From assembly GCA_963665545.2 (NCBI GenBank), contig CAXXKZ010000012.1:186001-250000 (forward strand): 64,000 nucleotides of DNA. Direction: 5' to 3'. The notes beneath the pieces were generated by a model that was not told the origin of the DNA, did no database searches, and saw only the letters and a list, made by a program, of their open reading frames with translations. The translations under genes were made by a program, and so were the position numbers. This document shows positions 53,291-62,417 of the stretch, one piece after another (position 1 is the first letter of the stretch; each line of letters begins with the position of its first letter). The DNA is from G963665545 sp963665545 (lineage in GTDB: Bacteria > Pseudomonadota > Gammaproteobacteria > Xanthomonadales > SZUA-36).

Positions 53291-53377
53291 CCCCTCGAAC
53301 TGCAGGAATGTCCATCATACGCGCCACAATAACAAGCCGCAGCGACGAAATGGCGACAGGCAAACGCCAGCAAGCAC

Positions 53378-53689
53378 TCAGTCGATCGCCCCCAGTGTTT
53401 TCAGCCGCCCTTTGGCGACTTGATTGTTGGGGTTGAGTTCCAATGATTTTCTGAGCACCTCGATGGCCTTGTCGTTTTGATTGACCTTCATATAGGCCGC
53501 GCCCAGGCTGCTATAACCACGCCACCACTCAGGATGCGATTGGGCGTTTAATTCAAACAGGGCAACTGCTTCGGGGAATTGGCCCTGGACCATGTATGTC
53601 CAGCCCAGTGTGTTGATTGCCGACCCACTGTCCACGCCGGCGTTGCCCGGGTCAGAGACAAAGTCCTGGTAGGCCGATGGCAATACCAT
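53378..53689 (-). pseudogene. TPR C-terminal fragment
   Basis: About 100 codons of tetratricopeptide repeats (AINTLGWTYMVQGQFPEAVA, GYSSLGAAYMKVNQNDKAIE, VLRKSLELNPNNQVAKGRL). The frame begins inside the end of the NHL-type gene in a different frame, without its own ribosome site. The 54.2-kb esterase has the same esterase-plus-TPR design, so this is probably the tail of a lost paralogue joined to the NHL gene by a deletion near 53680. Confidence 0.7.
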
Positions 53690-54188
53690 TGGGACAACTA
53701 AAGTGCTCGGATTTGGCGAAAGTCGTCACTTCCCCGGCGTGGTCGACCTTCTTGATCGACTGATCGTTGCAGTTGCATACCAGCAGTTCCTGGGCCGCGT
53801 TGAAGACCAGGCCGACAGGGCCGTTCAAACCCTCATCCACAACGGTTGTCACCGCGCCCGAGCGTGCCACCCGGCTGATGTAGTGGCCGTAAAAGCTCGA
53901 CTGATAGAGCGTGCCATTCTTGTCAAATGTGTTGCCTGAGGCGCCGTAAAACCCATTGGCATAGGGCTTCATATCCAGACTAACGGGGTTCAGGCGCCAA
54001 ACCGTTTCCTGAAAGTCAGCAATGTAAACGTAGCCGACCTGATCAACCAGCATGCCGCCTACAAACCCCGCATGGTCCGTTAACAGCGTTGTTACGATGG
54101 GTTCAGTCGGTGGCGAGTCTGAATCCGCTTCTACGGTTTGAATAAGCGCGAAAACCAACGCCGCCAGAAGGAGCCTGTTTGTCGTCAT
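53652..54188 (-). pseudogene. SMP-30/NHL-type beta-propeller protein, 3' truncated
   Basis: Starts ATG 54188 with GGGAGGG upstream and a signal peptide ending VEADS. Propeller repeats follow: GFVGGMLVDQVGYVYIADFQ, GNTFDKNGTLYQSSFYGHYI, GLNGPVGLVFNAAQELLVCN. At SCPNGIA the sequence leaves the family and ends after IGLPGLCL at codon 178, whereas the family needs around 300 residues. So about half of the blades are missing. It follows the broken esterase-TPR gene by 22 bases. Confidence 0.78.
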
Positions 54189-54210
54189 TGCTTTTTCCCT
54201 CCCAAAGCAG

Positions 54211-55456
54211 TCAGTCTTCTGACCCCAGTAGCCGGTCGAGGACGGGCTGGACGAATGTCGCGAATTGGGGCGCCATTTCAAGAATCGCTCGATAATTCTC
54301 AATGGCCAATTCAATTTCATCGGCTTTTTCATAGGTCTGGGCGAGCATGAAGTAGGCGAATGGATCATCTGGATTGTTGGCCACGTTGTACTGGCTGTAT
54401 TCCAGGGCTTTGTCGGCTTCACCGTACTCCTGGGCCAGGCGAGTCATGTCTGAAATCACACCACTCGGCGGTGTCAACTCGATGCCATATGCGCCGAGGT
54501 AATCACGGTAGTAAGCCGCCACTGCATCCAGCCCCTGGCTGGTCACTGATGGCGGTGGGTTTTTGTAGCCGTTGAATACAAACAGCAAGCCGTCATACAG
54601 GCTCGGCATCGCCACGGATCCGTGGTCCTCGCCGGGATATTGCTTGATGGCCGAATATAGATGCGGCGAGGGGTTAGCCTCCAGGGCATAGGCAAAACGC
54701 TCACCGGCACGTTCCATTATGGTGGAGTCGGACTCACCCCTGGGGCGGTGCTCAGAAACGGTTATGAATACCTTGTTGTGAACATCACTGCGGGTTCGCA
54801 ACACCGCTTCGGCACGCTTGACCAATTCCTGCTCATCCCACCAGAGGCTCGGGTCAACCGCGAGAGATCTGGCCGGTCGATAAGACTGTGGAGCGCCATC
54901 AAGCCACCTAATGAATGACCCGAGAAAACCCGGTAAGGCATGGGTTGATAGCGCGCCTCTACCTCGGGAATCAGCTCCTTCTCAAGGAAATCCAGGAAAG
55001 CGTCACCACCACCGGAAGTAGAGGGGCCAGGTGTTTCTTCGCCATCAAATCCTATCGTCGTGTGCGTCGGCGTCAGGTCATGGATGCGATCCGCTGTGTT
55101 GGGAATCGCCACCATGATCATCTCAGGAATCTGGGCATTTCCACTCATACGCGCCAGCATTCCGCTGCCGTAGTGAAAATGCGCCGATCCGTCAAGGATG
55201 TATAGCACCGGACACGGCGCTTTGGGACCGCCGTCTTTGCAGCCATCCGGCAAATACACCATGTAAGGGCGGTCTTCACCCAGTACTTCGGACGTAATCG
55301 TGTGATTTTCGCCGAGACTCAGCGGCAGCGCCGGAGTATCGGGCGTCGCCTCGTCTTCCGCCGCCTCGGTTTCCGCCGCCTCAGTTTCAGCTGCTAAGGG
55401 TGCAAGCCATGCGACGAGCAATGCCCCAATGAGGATATTTCTGTTCCAACCTTCAT
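54211..55456 (-). pseudogene. Esterase-TPR fusion gene with two frameshifts
   Basis: ATG 55456 has GGAG upstream, but the signal-peptide sequence (WNRNILIGALLVAWLAPLAA) is one frame off, so an indel lies near 55450. The frame then carries an acidic EAAETEAAED linker, ENHTITSEVLGEDRPYMVYL, YILDGSAHFHYGSGMLARM and the nucleophile elbow VFSGHSLGGLMALHSL. Near 54865 a small deletion shifts frame between DRPDLS and VDPSLWWDEQELVKR; the rest holds the catalytic His (YPGEDHGSVAMPS) and a TPR tail (AYFMLAQTYEKADEIELAI). It is a paralogue of the stub at 7760-8263. Confidence 0.85.
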
Positions 55457-55698
55457 CGATTTAAACTCCATGCGCGAATGTTCATTACTAGTGATATTGA
55501 TCTATTTGGCCGCGATACACTGGGTCACCCGCTTTGCGCAGGGTGGCGCCATGGTGCACACTCCGGCTGCGGATTATGCCAGAAAATCCTGCTTTGTACT
55601 TTTCAGGTAACTGGCCTCAATACCCACCCAAATGAAAGGCAAGCGCCGGTGATGCGTTCTCCTTTCCTGTCGGCATCACCGCAGGAGTGTCAAAACCA
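55457..55698. promoter_or_regulatory. Divergent region with a 9-bp stem before the redoxin gene
   Basis: 240 bases between the broken esterase and redoxin starts. CGGTGATGC (55647-55655) pairs with GCATCACCG (55673-55681) around a 17-base loop directly before the AGGAG at 55683-55687, so it could modulate translation. No other structure stands out. Confidence 0.4.
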
Positions 55699-56335
55699 AT
55701 GATCAGGTCCCTCAAAATCATCGGAATAGCACTGCTGCTGACAGTGGTTTTGGTGTTTGGGTTCCGTGCGCCTCTGACCGAAGCCCTGTATGCATGGGTG
55801 ACCGACGACATGTTTCTGCCTGTGGATAACGACAGCTTTGATCCCGGCCCGGCGGTGGGCGCGCAGTTTCCCGCTAATCCGCGCTACCTATCAGGGCAAA
55901 GAAATCTCCGATATTGGCGAATTTGCCGGCAAAAACGGGACGCTGTTCATCGCCAGCCGCTCGATGGATTGGTGCCCGTACTGCATGAGACAGATGATGC
56001 AACTACAAGAATTCAAGGCTGGCTTCGATGCGGCCGGAATCGGCATGGTCGGCATTACCTATGATAAGCCTGAGTTGCAGCAACCGTTCATCGACAAACA
56101 CGGCATCACAATCCCCTTATTGTCGGACATCGATACCGGCACTTTCAGCACCCTGGACATACTCAACGAACAGTACCAGCCCGGTGAAATGGCCTACGGC
56201 ATACCCCACCCCGGCATGATTGTCGTGAATCCGCGTGGCCAGATCGTCGGCAAGATGTTTATTGAGGACTACAGCACCCGTGTGGATTCAGCCGCGGCCC
56301 ACGATTTTGCCCGCCGCTGGCTGCAACTGGAATAG
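55699..56335 (+). pseudogene. Membrane-anchored redoxin, single-base frameshift
   Basis: ATG 55699 follows AGGAG by 11 bases. A TM anchor (LKIIGIALLLTVVLVFGF) leads to VDNDSFDPGPAVGAQFP; then an extra base near 55875 (in CCGCTAATCC) shifts frame and the protein resumes as IRATYQGKEISDIGEFAGKN, SMDWCPYCMRQMMQLQEF (CxxC redox motif), MVGITYDKPELQQPF and HPGMIVVNPRGQIVGK. Corrected, it is a complete AhpC/TSA-type periplasmic thiol protein of 211 residues. It lies directly before the redoxin-copper fusion gene and may have supplied it with reducing equivalents. A sequencing error is possible. Confidence 0.8.
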
Positions 56336-56427
56336 TCATCCAGCCTGCCCGACGGGCAGCGAATATTGGCAATCGATCAGTTCGTCTTCTATTATTGAGT
56401 GTCTTCATTATCAAGGCAGGATTTCTT

Positions 56428-58407
56428 ATGCTACGCAAATCCTCCGCATTGCCCCGGGCATTGGCCATTGTCCTGGCAACATCATTCTCGCTGCCGGCAC
56501 TCAGCAGTCAGAACGACCTGGGCCGGGTGGACAATTTCGTCTTGCAGGACCACCAGGGTGAGGCCTTCGAACTGCACTACAACGCCGATGCCGAAGCCAT
56601 CGTGCTGATGGTGCACGGCAACGGCTGCCCTATCGTGCGGGCCGTGTGGCCCGCGCTGAACGCGATTCGCGAACGCTATGAGCCCCGGGGTGTGCGCTTT
56701 TTCATGCTCAATTCAAATCTGCAGGACCATCGCGAATCGATTGCCACAGAAGCGGCTGATTTCGGTTTCGACCTACCGATCCTGGATGACCGCACACAAC
56801 TGATTGGCGAGTCCTTGAATCTCAGCCGCACGGGCGAGGTGATCGTCATTGATCCGAAGTCCTGGGAGATCGTGTACCGCGGGCCGGTCGATGACCGGGT
56901 GACCTATGAGCGTCAAACACGCGAGGCAAAAGTAAGTTATCTTGCCGACGCGCTGGACGTGGTGATCGGCGGGCCGAACTCCGGCAAGTCCATCGCGGTG
57001 GCACAACGCATGAGTCCTGGCTGCATCGTCAACCTGACCCAACGCGATGCCGACCATGGCGCCATTTCCTATTCCGACACCATTGCACCCCTGTTGCAGG
57101 ACAATTGTGTGACCTGCCACCAACAGGGCGGCCTCGGCCCGTGGGCCATGTCGAGCTACGACATGGTGCACGGCTTTGCCCCGATGATCCGTGAAGTGGT
57201 GCGCACCCAGCGCATGCCACCCTGGCATGCCGATCCAGACATCGGCAGTTGGCAGGACGACCGCAGCCTCAGCGAAGAGGAAGTACGCACCCTGGTCCAT
57301 TGGGTAGAGGCTGGCGCACCGCGCGGAGAGGGCCCTGATCCCCTGGCGGAAAAACTCACACAGGCCCCGGCCTGGCCCTTGGGTGAACCTGATCTGATCA
57401 TCGAAGTACCGACCTTCGAAGTGCCCGCCACGGGTGTGGTCGAGTATCAGTACCCGGTCATCAATAACCCGTTGGACCGCGGAGTCTGGGTCAAGGCTGT
57501 GACGGTCGCGCCCGGTGATCGCAGCGTCGTGCACCACGTTTTAGCCGGCGCGGCCGACCCCGGCAAGCCGGAGGAAAACCAGGACATATTCGACAATTAT
57601 CTGATCGGTTATGCGCCGGGCAACGAGACCCAGCATATGCCGAAAGGGACCGGGGTTTTTCTACCTCCCGGCGGCGACTTCCTGTTGCAGTTGCACTACA
57701 CCCCGACTGGCAAGCCGACTTCAGACACCACCCGCCTGGGGCTGTATTTTTACGACGAGCCGCCCAAAAATTTCCTGCGCCACACTGTCATTCTCGACCC
57801 GTCCATCCGCATCCCCGCCAATGACCCTAAATGGTCGAGAAGCGGTTATCTGGACTTTGACCGGGACGCCACCTTGTTCAGTTTATTGCCGCACGCTCAT
57901 TATCGCGGACGTAGCGCCACCTATACGTTGCGTTACCCCGACGGCAGCGAAGAAATCCTGCTGTCTGTACCCCGCTATGATTTCAACTGGCAACGCAACT
58001 ATATGTTTGAGCAGCCCATCCAGATTCCCGCCGGTTCAAGACTGATTTACACCGGCGTGTTCGACAATTCAGCCCAGAATCCCGGCAATCCGGACCCCAA
58101 CCGGATAGTGCCCTGGGGTCAGCAGTCCTGGGACGAAATGCTTTATGGCGACGTGCTGTTCAGTTGGAACGACGAATCGTCGGATCAGCCGATTCACGAC
58201 TACCTGCGCATGAATGTGGCACAGATGTACGGCTTCATGGATCGGAATCAGGATGGCGTTCTGCATTGGGATGAATTGGGTGAAGAGATGAAGAAATCTC
58301 TCGAGTCCAGTTTCGGCGAGCTGGACAAAAATGGTGACCGTGGTCTGTCGCTGGATGAGTACATGCAGATGTACCAGGATTCGTCGCCCACGACCGGAGG
58401 CCGCTAG
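56428..58407 (+). CDS. Redoxin-cytochrome c-copper monooxygenase-EF-hand fusion
   Basis: 659 residues from ATG 56428; signal peptide ends ALSSQ. Domains in order: thioredoxin-like AhpC/TSA (about 30-185) with one Cys in GNGCPIVRAVWP (Cys67) and no CxxC; a haem c site CVTCH (227-231) with RMPPWHADP as axial-ligand region; a type II copper ascorbate-dependent monooxygenase C-terminal fold (about 320-600) with HHVL (His369-370), LLQLHYTPTG and LPHAHYRG as copper-ligand candidates; and two EF hands (DRNQDGVLHWDE, DKNGDRGLSLDE). Related fusions exist in marine bacteria but have no known function. Its TAG overlaps the GTG of a DUF819 transporter. Confidence 0.87.
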   Translation: MLRKSSALPRALAIVLATSFSLPALSSQNDLGRVDNFVLQDHQGEAFELHYNADAEAIVLMVHGNGCPIVRAVWPALNAIRERYEPRGVRFFMLNSNLQDHRESIATEAADFGFDLPILDDRTQLIGESLNLSRTGEVIVIDPKSWEIVYRGPVDDRVTYERQTREAKVSYLADALDVVIGGPNSGKSIAVAQRMSPGCIVNLTQRDADHGAISYSDTIAPLLQDNCVTCHQQGGLGPWAMSSYDMVHGFAPMIREVVRTQRMPPWHADPDIGSWQDDRSLSEEEVRTLVHWVEAGAPRGEGPDPLAEKLTQAPAWPLGEPDLIIEVPTFEVPATGVVEYQYPVINNPLDRGVWVKAVTVAPGDRSVVHHVLAGAADPGKPEENQDIFDNYLIGYAPGNETQHMPKGTGVFLPPGGDFLLQLHYTPTGKPTSDTTRLGLYFYDEPPKNFLRHTVILDPSIRIPANDPKWSRSGYLDFDRDATLFSLLPHAHYRGRSATYTLRYPDGSEEILLSVPRYDFNWQRNYMFEQPIQIPAGSRLIYTGVFDNSAQNPGNPDPNRIVPWGQQSWDEMLYGDVLFSWNDESSDQPIHDYLRMNVAQMYGFMDRNQDGVLHWDELGEEMKKSLESSFGELDKNGDRGLSLDEYMQMYQDSSPTTGGR

Positions 58408-59582
58408 TGAGCCTGATTTCAGCGGATCAGACTTTTCAACTCACAGCAGTATTGTTGCTGTTGACCGCTTTCGGCTTCTGGGTCGAGCGCACCCGAATCG
58501 GGCGCAAACTGTCCGGGGTTCTCATCATCCTGTTTCTCGGCCTGCTGTTGTCAAATATCGGGCTGATTCCGCATTCCGCACCCATCTACAGCGGTGTGAG
58601 CTCCATGTTGGTGCCGTTGGCGATACCGATGTTGCTGTTTCGCGCCGACTTAAAGAAGGTGGTCAATGAAATCGGCCCCATGCTCAAGGCTTTTATCGCC
58701 TCTGCGTTGGTCATCAGCTTCACGGTGATTGTTTTTTGCCTGGCTTTTGACTTTGGTGAATTCGAGGCTAAGGTCGGCGGTACGCTGGCTGCCAGCTATA
58801 TCGGCGGTTCACTCAACTTCGTTGCCGTTGCCCAGGCGGTCGAGCTGACGGACCCCAATCATTATGTCGCCGCACTCACCGCCGACACCATCGGCGCGGT
58901 GTGGTTTCTGGTGCTCATAATGATGTTGCCGACGCTGGCGATCGCACGCCGCGCAATGCCTTCGCGCTACATCACCACAGGCGATGAAGACCATGAGACG
59001 GTCGAGGATGAAGACCATGGGGCGGTCGAGCAAGAGGAAGATGAGGCGGAAGAAGAGGCCGGGACATTCAACATCATTGGGCTAAGTGCCGCAATCGCCG
59101 CCAGCATGACAATTTGTGCCTTGGGGCAACTCATCGCCGCCGGTTTGGGCATGGACAACTACTTCATCCTGATCATCACGGTGCTGTCCCTGGCCGTCGC
59201 CAATTTCGCCCAGCCGTTGGTGCGGCGGTTTAACGCGGAATTCGAAGTCGCGACGTTTTTCATGTATATCTTTTTCATCACCATCGGCGCCAGCGCTGAA
59301 CTGTCCTCAATGGCCGGCGTAGCCCTGCCCTACGTCGGCCTGATCTGCGGCGCTGTGCTGCTGTTTATCGTCCTGATCATTCCTCTCGGGAAGCTGCTCA
59401 AACTGGACCTTGCCGAGCTGATGATCGCGGCCAATGCCTGCATCCTGGGGCCGCCCACGGCAGCCGCCATGGCAGCGGGCGAAGGCTGGAATGATCTGGT
59501 CACACCCGGGATGCTGACCGGTGTACTGGGTTATTCGGTGGCCACCTTTATCGGTGTTGCCATTACCCAGATTCTGGCTTGA
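58407..59582 (+). CDS. DUF819 family membrane protein with acidic cytoplasmic loop
   Basis: 391 residues, about ten TM segments, of the DUF819 (YjcL-like) family: IPMLLFRADLKKVVNEIGPM, GGTLAASYIGGSLNFVAVAQ, ALTADTIGAVWFLVLIMMLP, AANACILGPPTAAAMAAGEG. A 30-residue loop near 190-220 (TTGDEDHETVEDEDHGAVEQ and on) is extremely acidic with His and could bind metal. GTG start overlaps the stop of the copper fusion gene by one base, so the pair is cotranslated. The transported substrate is unknown. Confidence 0.85.
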   Translation: MSLISADQTFQLTAVLLLLTAFGFWVERTRIGRKLSGVLIILFLGLLLSNIGLIPHSAPIYSGVSSMLVPLAIPMLLFRADLKKVVNEIGPMLKAFIASALVISFTVIVFCLAFDFGEFEAKVGGTLAASYIGGSLNFVAVAQAVELTDPNHYVAALTADTIGAVWFLVLIMMLPTLAIARRAMPSRYITTGDEDHETVEDEDHGAVEQEEDEAEEEAGTFNIIGLSAAIAASMTICALGQLIAAGLGMDNYFILIITVLSLAVANFAQPLVRRFNAEFEVATFFMYIFFITIGASAELSSMAGVALPYVGLICGAVLLFIVLIIPLGKLLKLDLAELMIAANACILGPPTAAAMAAGEGWNDLVTPGMLTGVLGYSVATFIGVAITQILA

Positions 59583-59707
59583 TCCCTGGCGGGCTGTCCA
59601 GGCCACCCGCCGTTGAAAGACTGATGCGCGCCGACGGGTCTCTTCTGGGGCGTTCCGGCAGTGAGACGGTTTATTGGATGCTAGCAAGTCATACTGACAA
59701 CGACTTC

Positions 59708-60730
59708 ATGCTGTGCCCGCATTTGCACCGGGCGGGGCGCAGGGCGGGCGTCCTCATTTCACTATCGTTGATCTTCTTTGCCGCGCCACCTGCCTGGGCC
59801 CAGGACTGCCACCCCGCTTCGATCCACCTGACCCGACAGCAGCATGTCGACCAGTTCCAGGCTGATCACGGGCCCTGCAATCGAATATCTTCACAGCTCA
59901 TTATTCGCGGTTTCGATATTTCGAATCTGCGTGGCTTATCGGCACTGACGGCTATCGGCGGCGATCTCTTCATTGAGGATACCGACAAAATGACGGACCT
60001 TTCAGGCCTGTCTTCACTGAAAACCATCGGCGGTGAAGTGGGTGTCTTTCATAACTTCGGCCTGCTGAGCATTGATGGATTGGAATCGCTCACCCGCGTC
60101 AGCGGCGACCTGGCGATCTTCGCCAATCCGGAGATGCTGCATGTCGATGGCTTGTCTTCGCTGACATCGGTGGGCGGGTTTTTGGCGCTTTCCGATCTTG
60201 AATCCCTGGTTGAAGTCGACGGGCTGATTTCACTCACCCTGGTCGAACACCACCTCTATATCAAGGTCAATCACCACTTGGAAAATCTACACGGTCTGTC
60301 GTCGCTGGTGAAGGTTGGCGGCGTGCTAAACCTCGAACTAAACGACGTCCTGATATCGCTCGACGGACTGGATTCGCTGACCAGCATTGGCATCGACCTG
60401 GATCTCTATGCCAACAATGCCCTGCAACACCTGGACGGGCTTGAGGCACTGATCGAGGTCGGCCGCAACGTCGTGATTCAGCATCATCCGAGCTTGTCCG
60501 GTTGCATGGCGCTGGCGTCATTGTTAGATGAAAAAGATGATGCCATTGCGGGGCCGGGCGGCGCAGGGACCAAGGTCCCGGATGTGGGCGGATTCATTGC
60601 GCTCTCCGCCAATTTATTTGGTTGCAATGACAGGCGGGAAATTTTGGCCCGCCATGCGCTTCGTGCCAGGGCCTGTGCGAGGCCATTGTGGTCTTCAAGC
60701 GTGCTCAACCCCGGGTGTCGCCCACACTGA
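59708..60730 (+). CDS. Secreted receptor L-domain-like repeat protein
   Basis: About 340 residues from ATG 59708; 59678 and 59579 are other in-frame starts and none has a good ribosome site. Signal peptide ends AWAQD. A run of about eight leucine-rich-like units follows, each with a core such as LSGLSSLKTIGG, IDGLESLTRVSGDLAI, VDGLSSLTSVGGFLAL, LDGLDSLTSIGIDLDL. This matches the receptor L-domain/beta-helix pattern of eukaryotic EGF receptors and secreted bacterial proteins. The last about 30 residues (Arg-rich, ending CRPH) do not fit and may reflect a late frameshift. Surface recognition is likely. Confidence 0.8.
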   Translation: MLCPHLHRAGRRAGVLISLSLIFFAAPPAWAQDCHPASIHLTRQQHVDQFQADHGPCNRISSQLIIRGFDISNLRGLSALTAIGGDLFIEDTDKMTDLSGLSSLKTIGGEVGVFHNFGLLSIDGLESLTRVSGDLAIFANPEMLHVDGLSSLTSVGGFLALSDLESLVEVDGLISLTLVEHHLYIKVNHHLENLHGLSSLVKVGGVLNLELNDVLISLDGLDSLTSIGIDLDLYANNALQHLDGLEALIEVGRNVVIQHHPSLSGCMALASLLDEKDDAIAGPGGAGTKVPDVGGFIALSANLFGCNDRREILARHALRARACARPLWSSSVLNPGCRPH

Positions 60731-60757
60731 GCCATCCAGTGGCTCCAAATGCCCTGC

Positions 60758-61387
60758 CTACACCGATGCGCTGGGGCGCTGGGCGACCTCAGCGTACCAA
60801 CGCGCAATATTGGGCCAGGTTTCCACCACCGGCATCTTGATCCAGCCGGCGAATTCGACACTGACAAAGCCGCCGATGTCGGCCACCGTGAAGCGGTCCA
60901 GAGCAATGTAGGACGATGCCGCAAGCCGCTCGTCAAGTTGCGCTATGAAAGCCTCGAGCCGCTTCCGGCCGCGCTTGACCAGCGCCGGGATTTGCGCATA
61001 GCTCTCAGGCCCGGTCAGCGCGCGGTTTTCGAAGCCCCTCGCCTGGTTGCGCAATGCCTCAGCGGCGGCAAGAAAACCGTCGATGACGATGCGCTGATAC
61101 CAATTTATTACCAAGGCCTGTTCCCGCCCGTCGCGTCCCAGCAGGTTGGGGTCGGGGAAGCGCGACTCCAGGTAATGACAAATGGCCAGGGACTCGTTCA
61201 GGCAGGTACCATCATCCAACTCGAGCACCGGCACTGTGCAGCGGGGGTTGATGGCCTTGAAAGCATCGCCCAGATGCTCCTGATCGCGCAGGTCAACCTC
61301 CACCGTCGGGATATCAATGTCTTTCTCTGCAATGAACATGCGCACGCGGCGTGGGCTCGGTGCCGGCTGGCAGTCATAGAATTTCAT
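60758..61387 (-). CDS. Glutathione S-transferase
   Basis: 209 residues from ATG 61387. Thioredoxin-like domain: MKFYDCQPAPSPRRVRMFIA, then CTVPVLELDDGTCLNESLAI (cis-Pro VPVL and the ES motif that holds glutathione). All-helical C-terminal domain with YIALDRFTVADIGGFVSVEF, where the N-capping box and hydrophobic staple are seen. Catalytic residue is Ser or Cys near the N-terminus. It is divergent from the ABC exporter genes (82-base gap) and converges with the L-domain gene, 27 bases apart. Confidence 0.9.
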   Translation of the reverse strand: MKFYDCQPAPSPRRVRMFIAEKDIDIPTVEVDLRDQEHLGDAFKAINPRCTVPVLELDDGTCLNESLAICHYLESRFPDPNLLGRDGREQALVINWYQRIVIDGFLAAAEALRNQARGFENRALTGPESYAQIPALVKRGRKRLEAFIAQLDERLAASSYIALDRFTVADIGGFVSVEFAGWIKMPVVETWPNIARWYAEVAQRPSASV

Positions 61388-61468
61388 GACAAGGGATTCT
61401 CTGTGATAATTGGGGTCGGTTATCATAACAATGCTGCCACCGGGTTGGCGCAACAGGAGGAGCTCAAA

Positions 61469-62413
61469 GTGCTGGTGGTCGAAAACCTGGTCAAGCATTA
61501 TGGCGATTTCGTGGCTGCTGACGATGTCAGCTTTACCGCGCACAAGGGGCAGATATTCGGATTGCTGGGTCCCAATGGCGCCGGCAAGTCGACAACAATC
61601 AACTGCATCTCCGGATTGCTCAAGCCCACTTCGGGACGGCTTGCCGTGGCCGGCCACGATACGCAAAATGACGCGAGAAATGCGCGCAAATCCCTTGGGA
61701 TTGTGCCCCAGGAACTGGCCCTGTACGAAGATCTGCCGGCGGTTGAGAACCTGAGATTCTGGGGCAAAGCCTATGGCCTGCGGGGGTCAGACCTGGAATC
61801 ACGTGTCGAGCAAGTGCTCGACACGATTGGTCTGGCCAACCGCGCAAAAGATCTGCCCAAGACCTTTTCAGGCGGCATGAAACGCCGCCTCAATTTCGGC
61901 TGTGGCATCGTCCATCGCCCCCGGGTCCTGTTATTGGATGAACCCACGGTGGGTGTCGATCCACAATCACGCGAGCGCCTGTTTGCAATGGTGGAGGCCG
62001 AACGCGACAACGGCGCCTGCGTGTTGTACACCACGCATTACATGGAAGAGGCCGAACGCCTGTGTGATTCTCTCGCCATCATTGACCATGGCAAACTGAT
62101 CGCCCAGGGCAGCGTGCAAGATCTCAGATCGCAACTGGGCGCCCGTGACGTCCTACAGCTCAGCGGTTCGTTCCCAAAAGACATTACGGAACAAGGTATT
62201 CTTGCGTTGGCCAATCAGGGTATTCCCGATCTAAGTATCCTCTCACTGGAGTACGCCAGCTTGAGTCTGACTTTGTCTTCCGGCTCGCAGCATTTGCCGG
62301 CGATTTTTCGGGCCATCACCGAGGCCGGGGGTTCGGTTGCTGAAACCAGTCTGCGCAGTCCCAACCTGGAAACCCTGTTCCTTTTACTCACAGGCAAGGA
62401 ATTGAGGGAGTAG
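61469..62413 (+). CDS. ABC transporter ATP-binding protein (ABC-2/DrrA type)
   Basis: 314 residues from GTG 61469, with AGGAGGAG 6-14 bases before it; the open frame continues much further upstream but that part is antisense to the GST gene. Walker A LLGPNGAGKST, Q-loop GIVPQELALYEDL, signature FSGGMKRRLNFGC, Walker B RVLLLDEPTVGVDPQS, H-loop LYTTHYMEEAE. The long C-terminal region fits DrrA-type exporters. It drives the two ABC-2 permeases that follow; the exported molecule is unknown. Confidence 0.93.
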   Translation: MLVVENLVKHYGDFVAADDVSFTAHKGQIFGLLGPNGAGKSTTINCISGLLKPTSGRLAVAGHDTQNDARNARKSLGIVPQELALYEDLPAVENLRFWGKAYGLRGSDLESRVEQVLDTIGLANRAKDLPKTFSGGMKRRLNFGCGIVHRPRVLLLDEPTVGVDPQSRERLFAMVEAERDNGACVLYTTHYMEEAERLCDSLAIIDHGKLIAQGSVQDLRSQLGARDVLQLSGSFPKDITEQGILALANQGIPDLSILSLEYASLSLTLSSGSQHLPAIFRAITEAGGSVAETSLRSPNLETLFLLLTGKELRE

Positions 62414-62417
62414 CGCA

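Noticed and set aside
60749..61468. Long open frame extending upstream of the ABC ATPase
   Set aside because: It is antisense to the well-supported GST gene, and GTG 61469 has an excellent ribosome site exactly where the ATPase domain begins.
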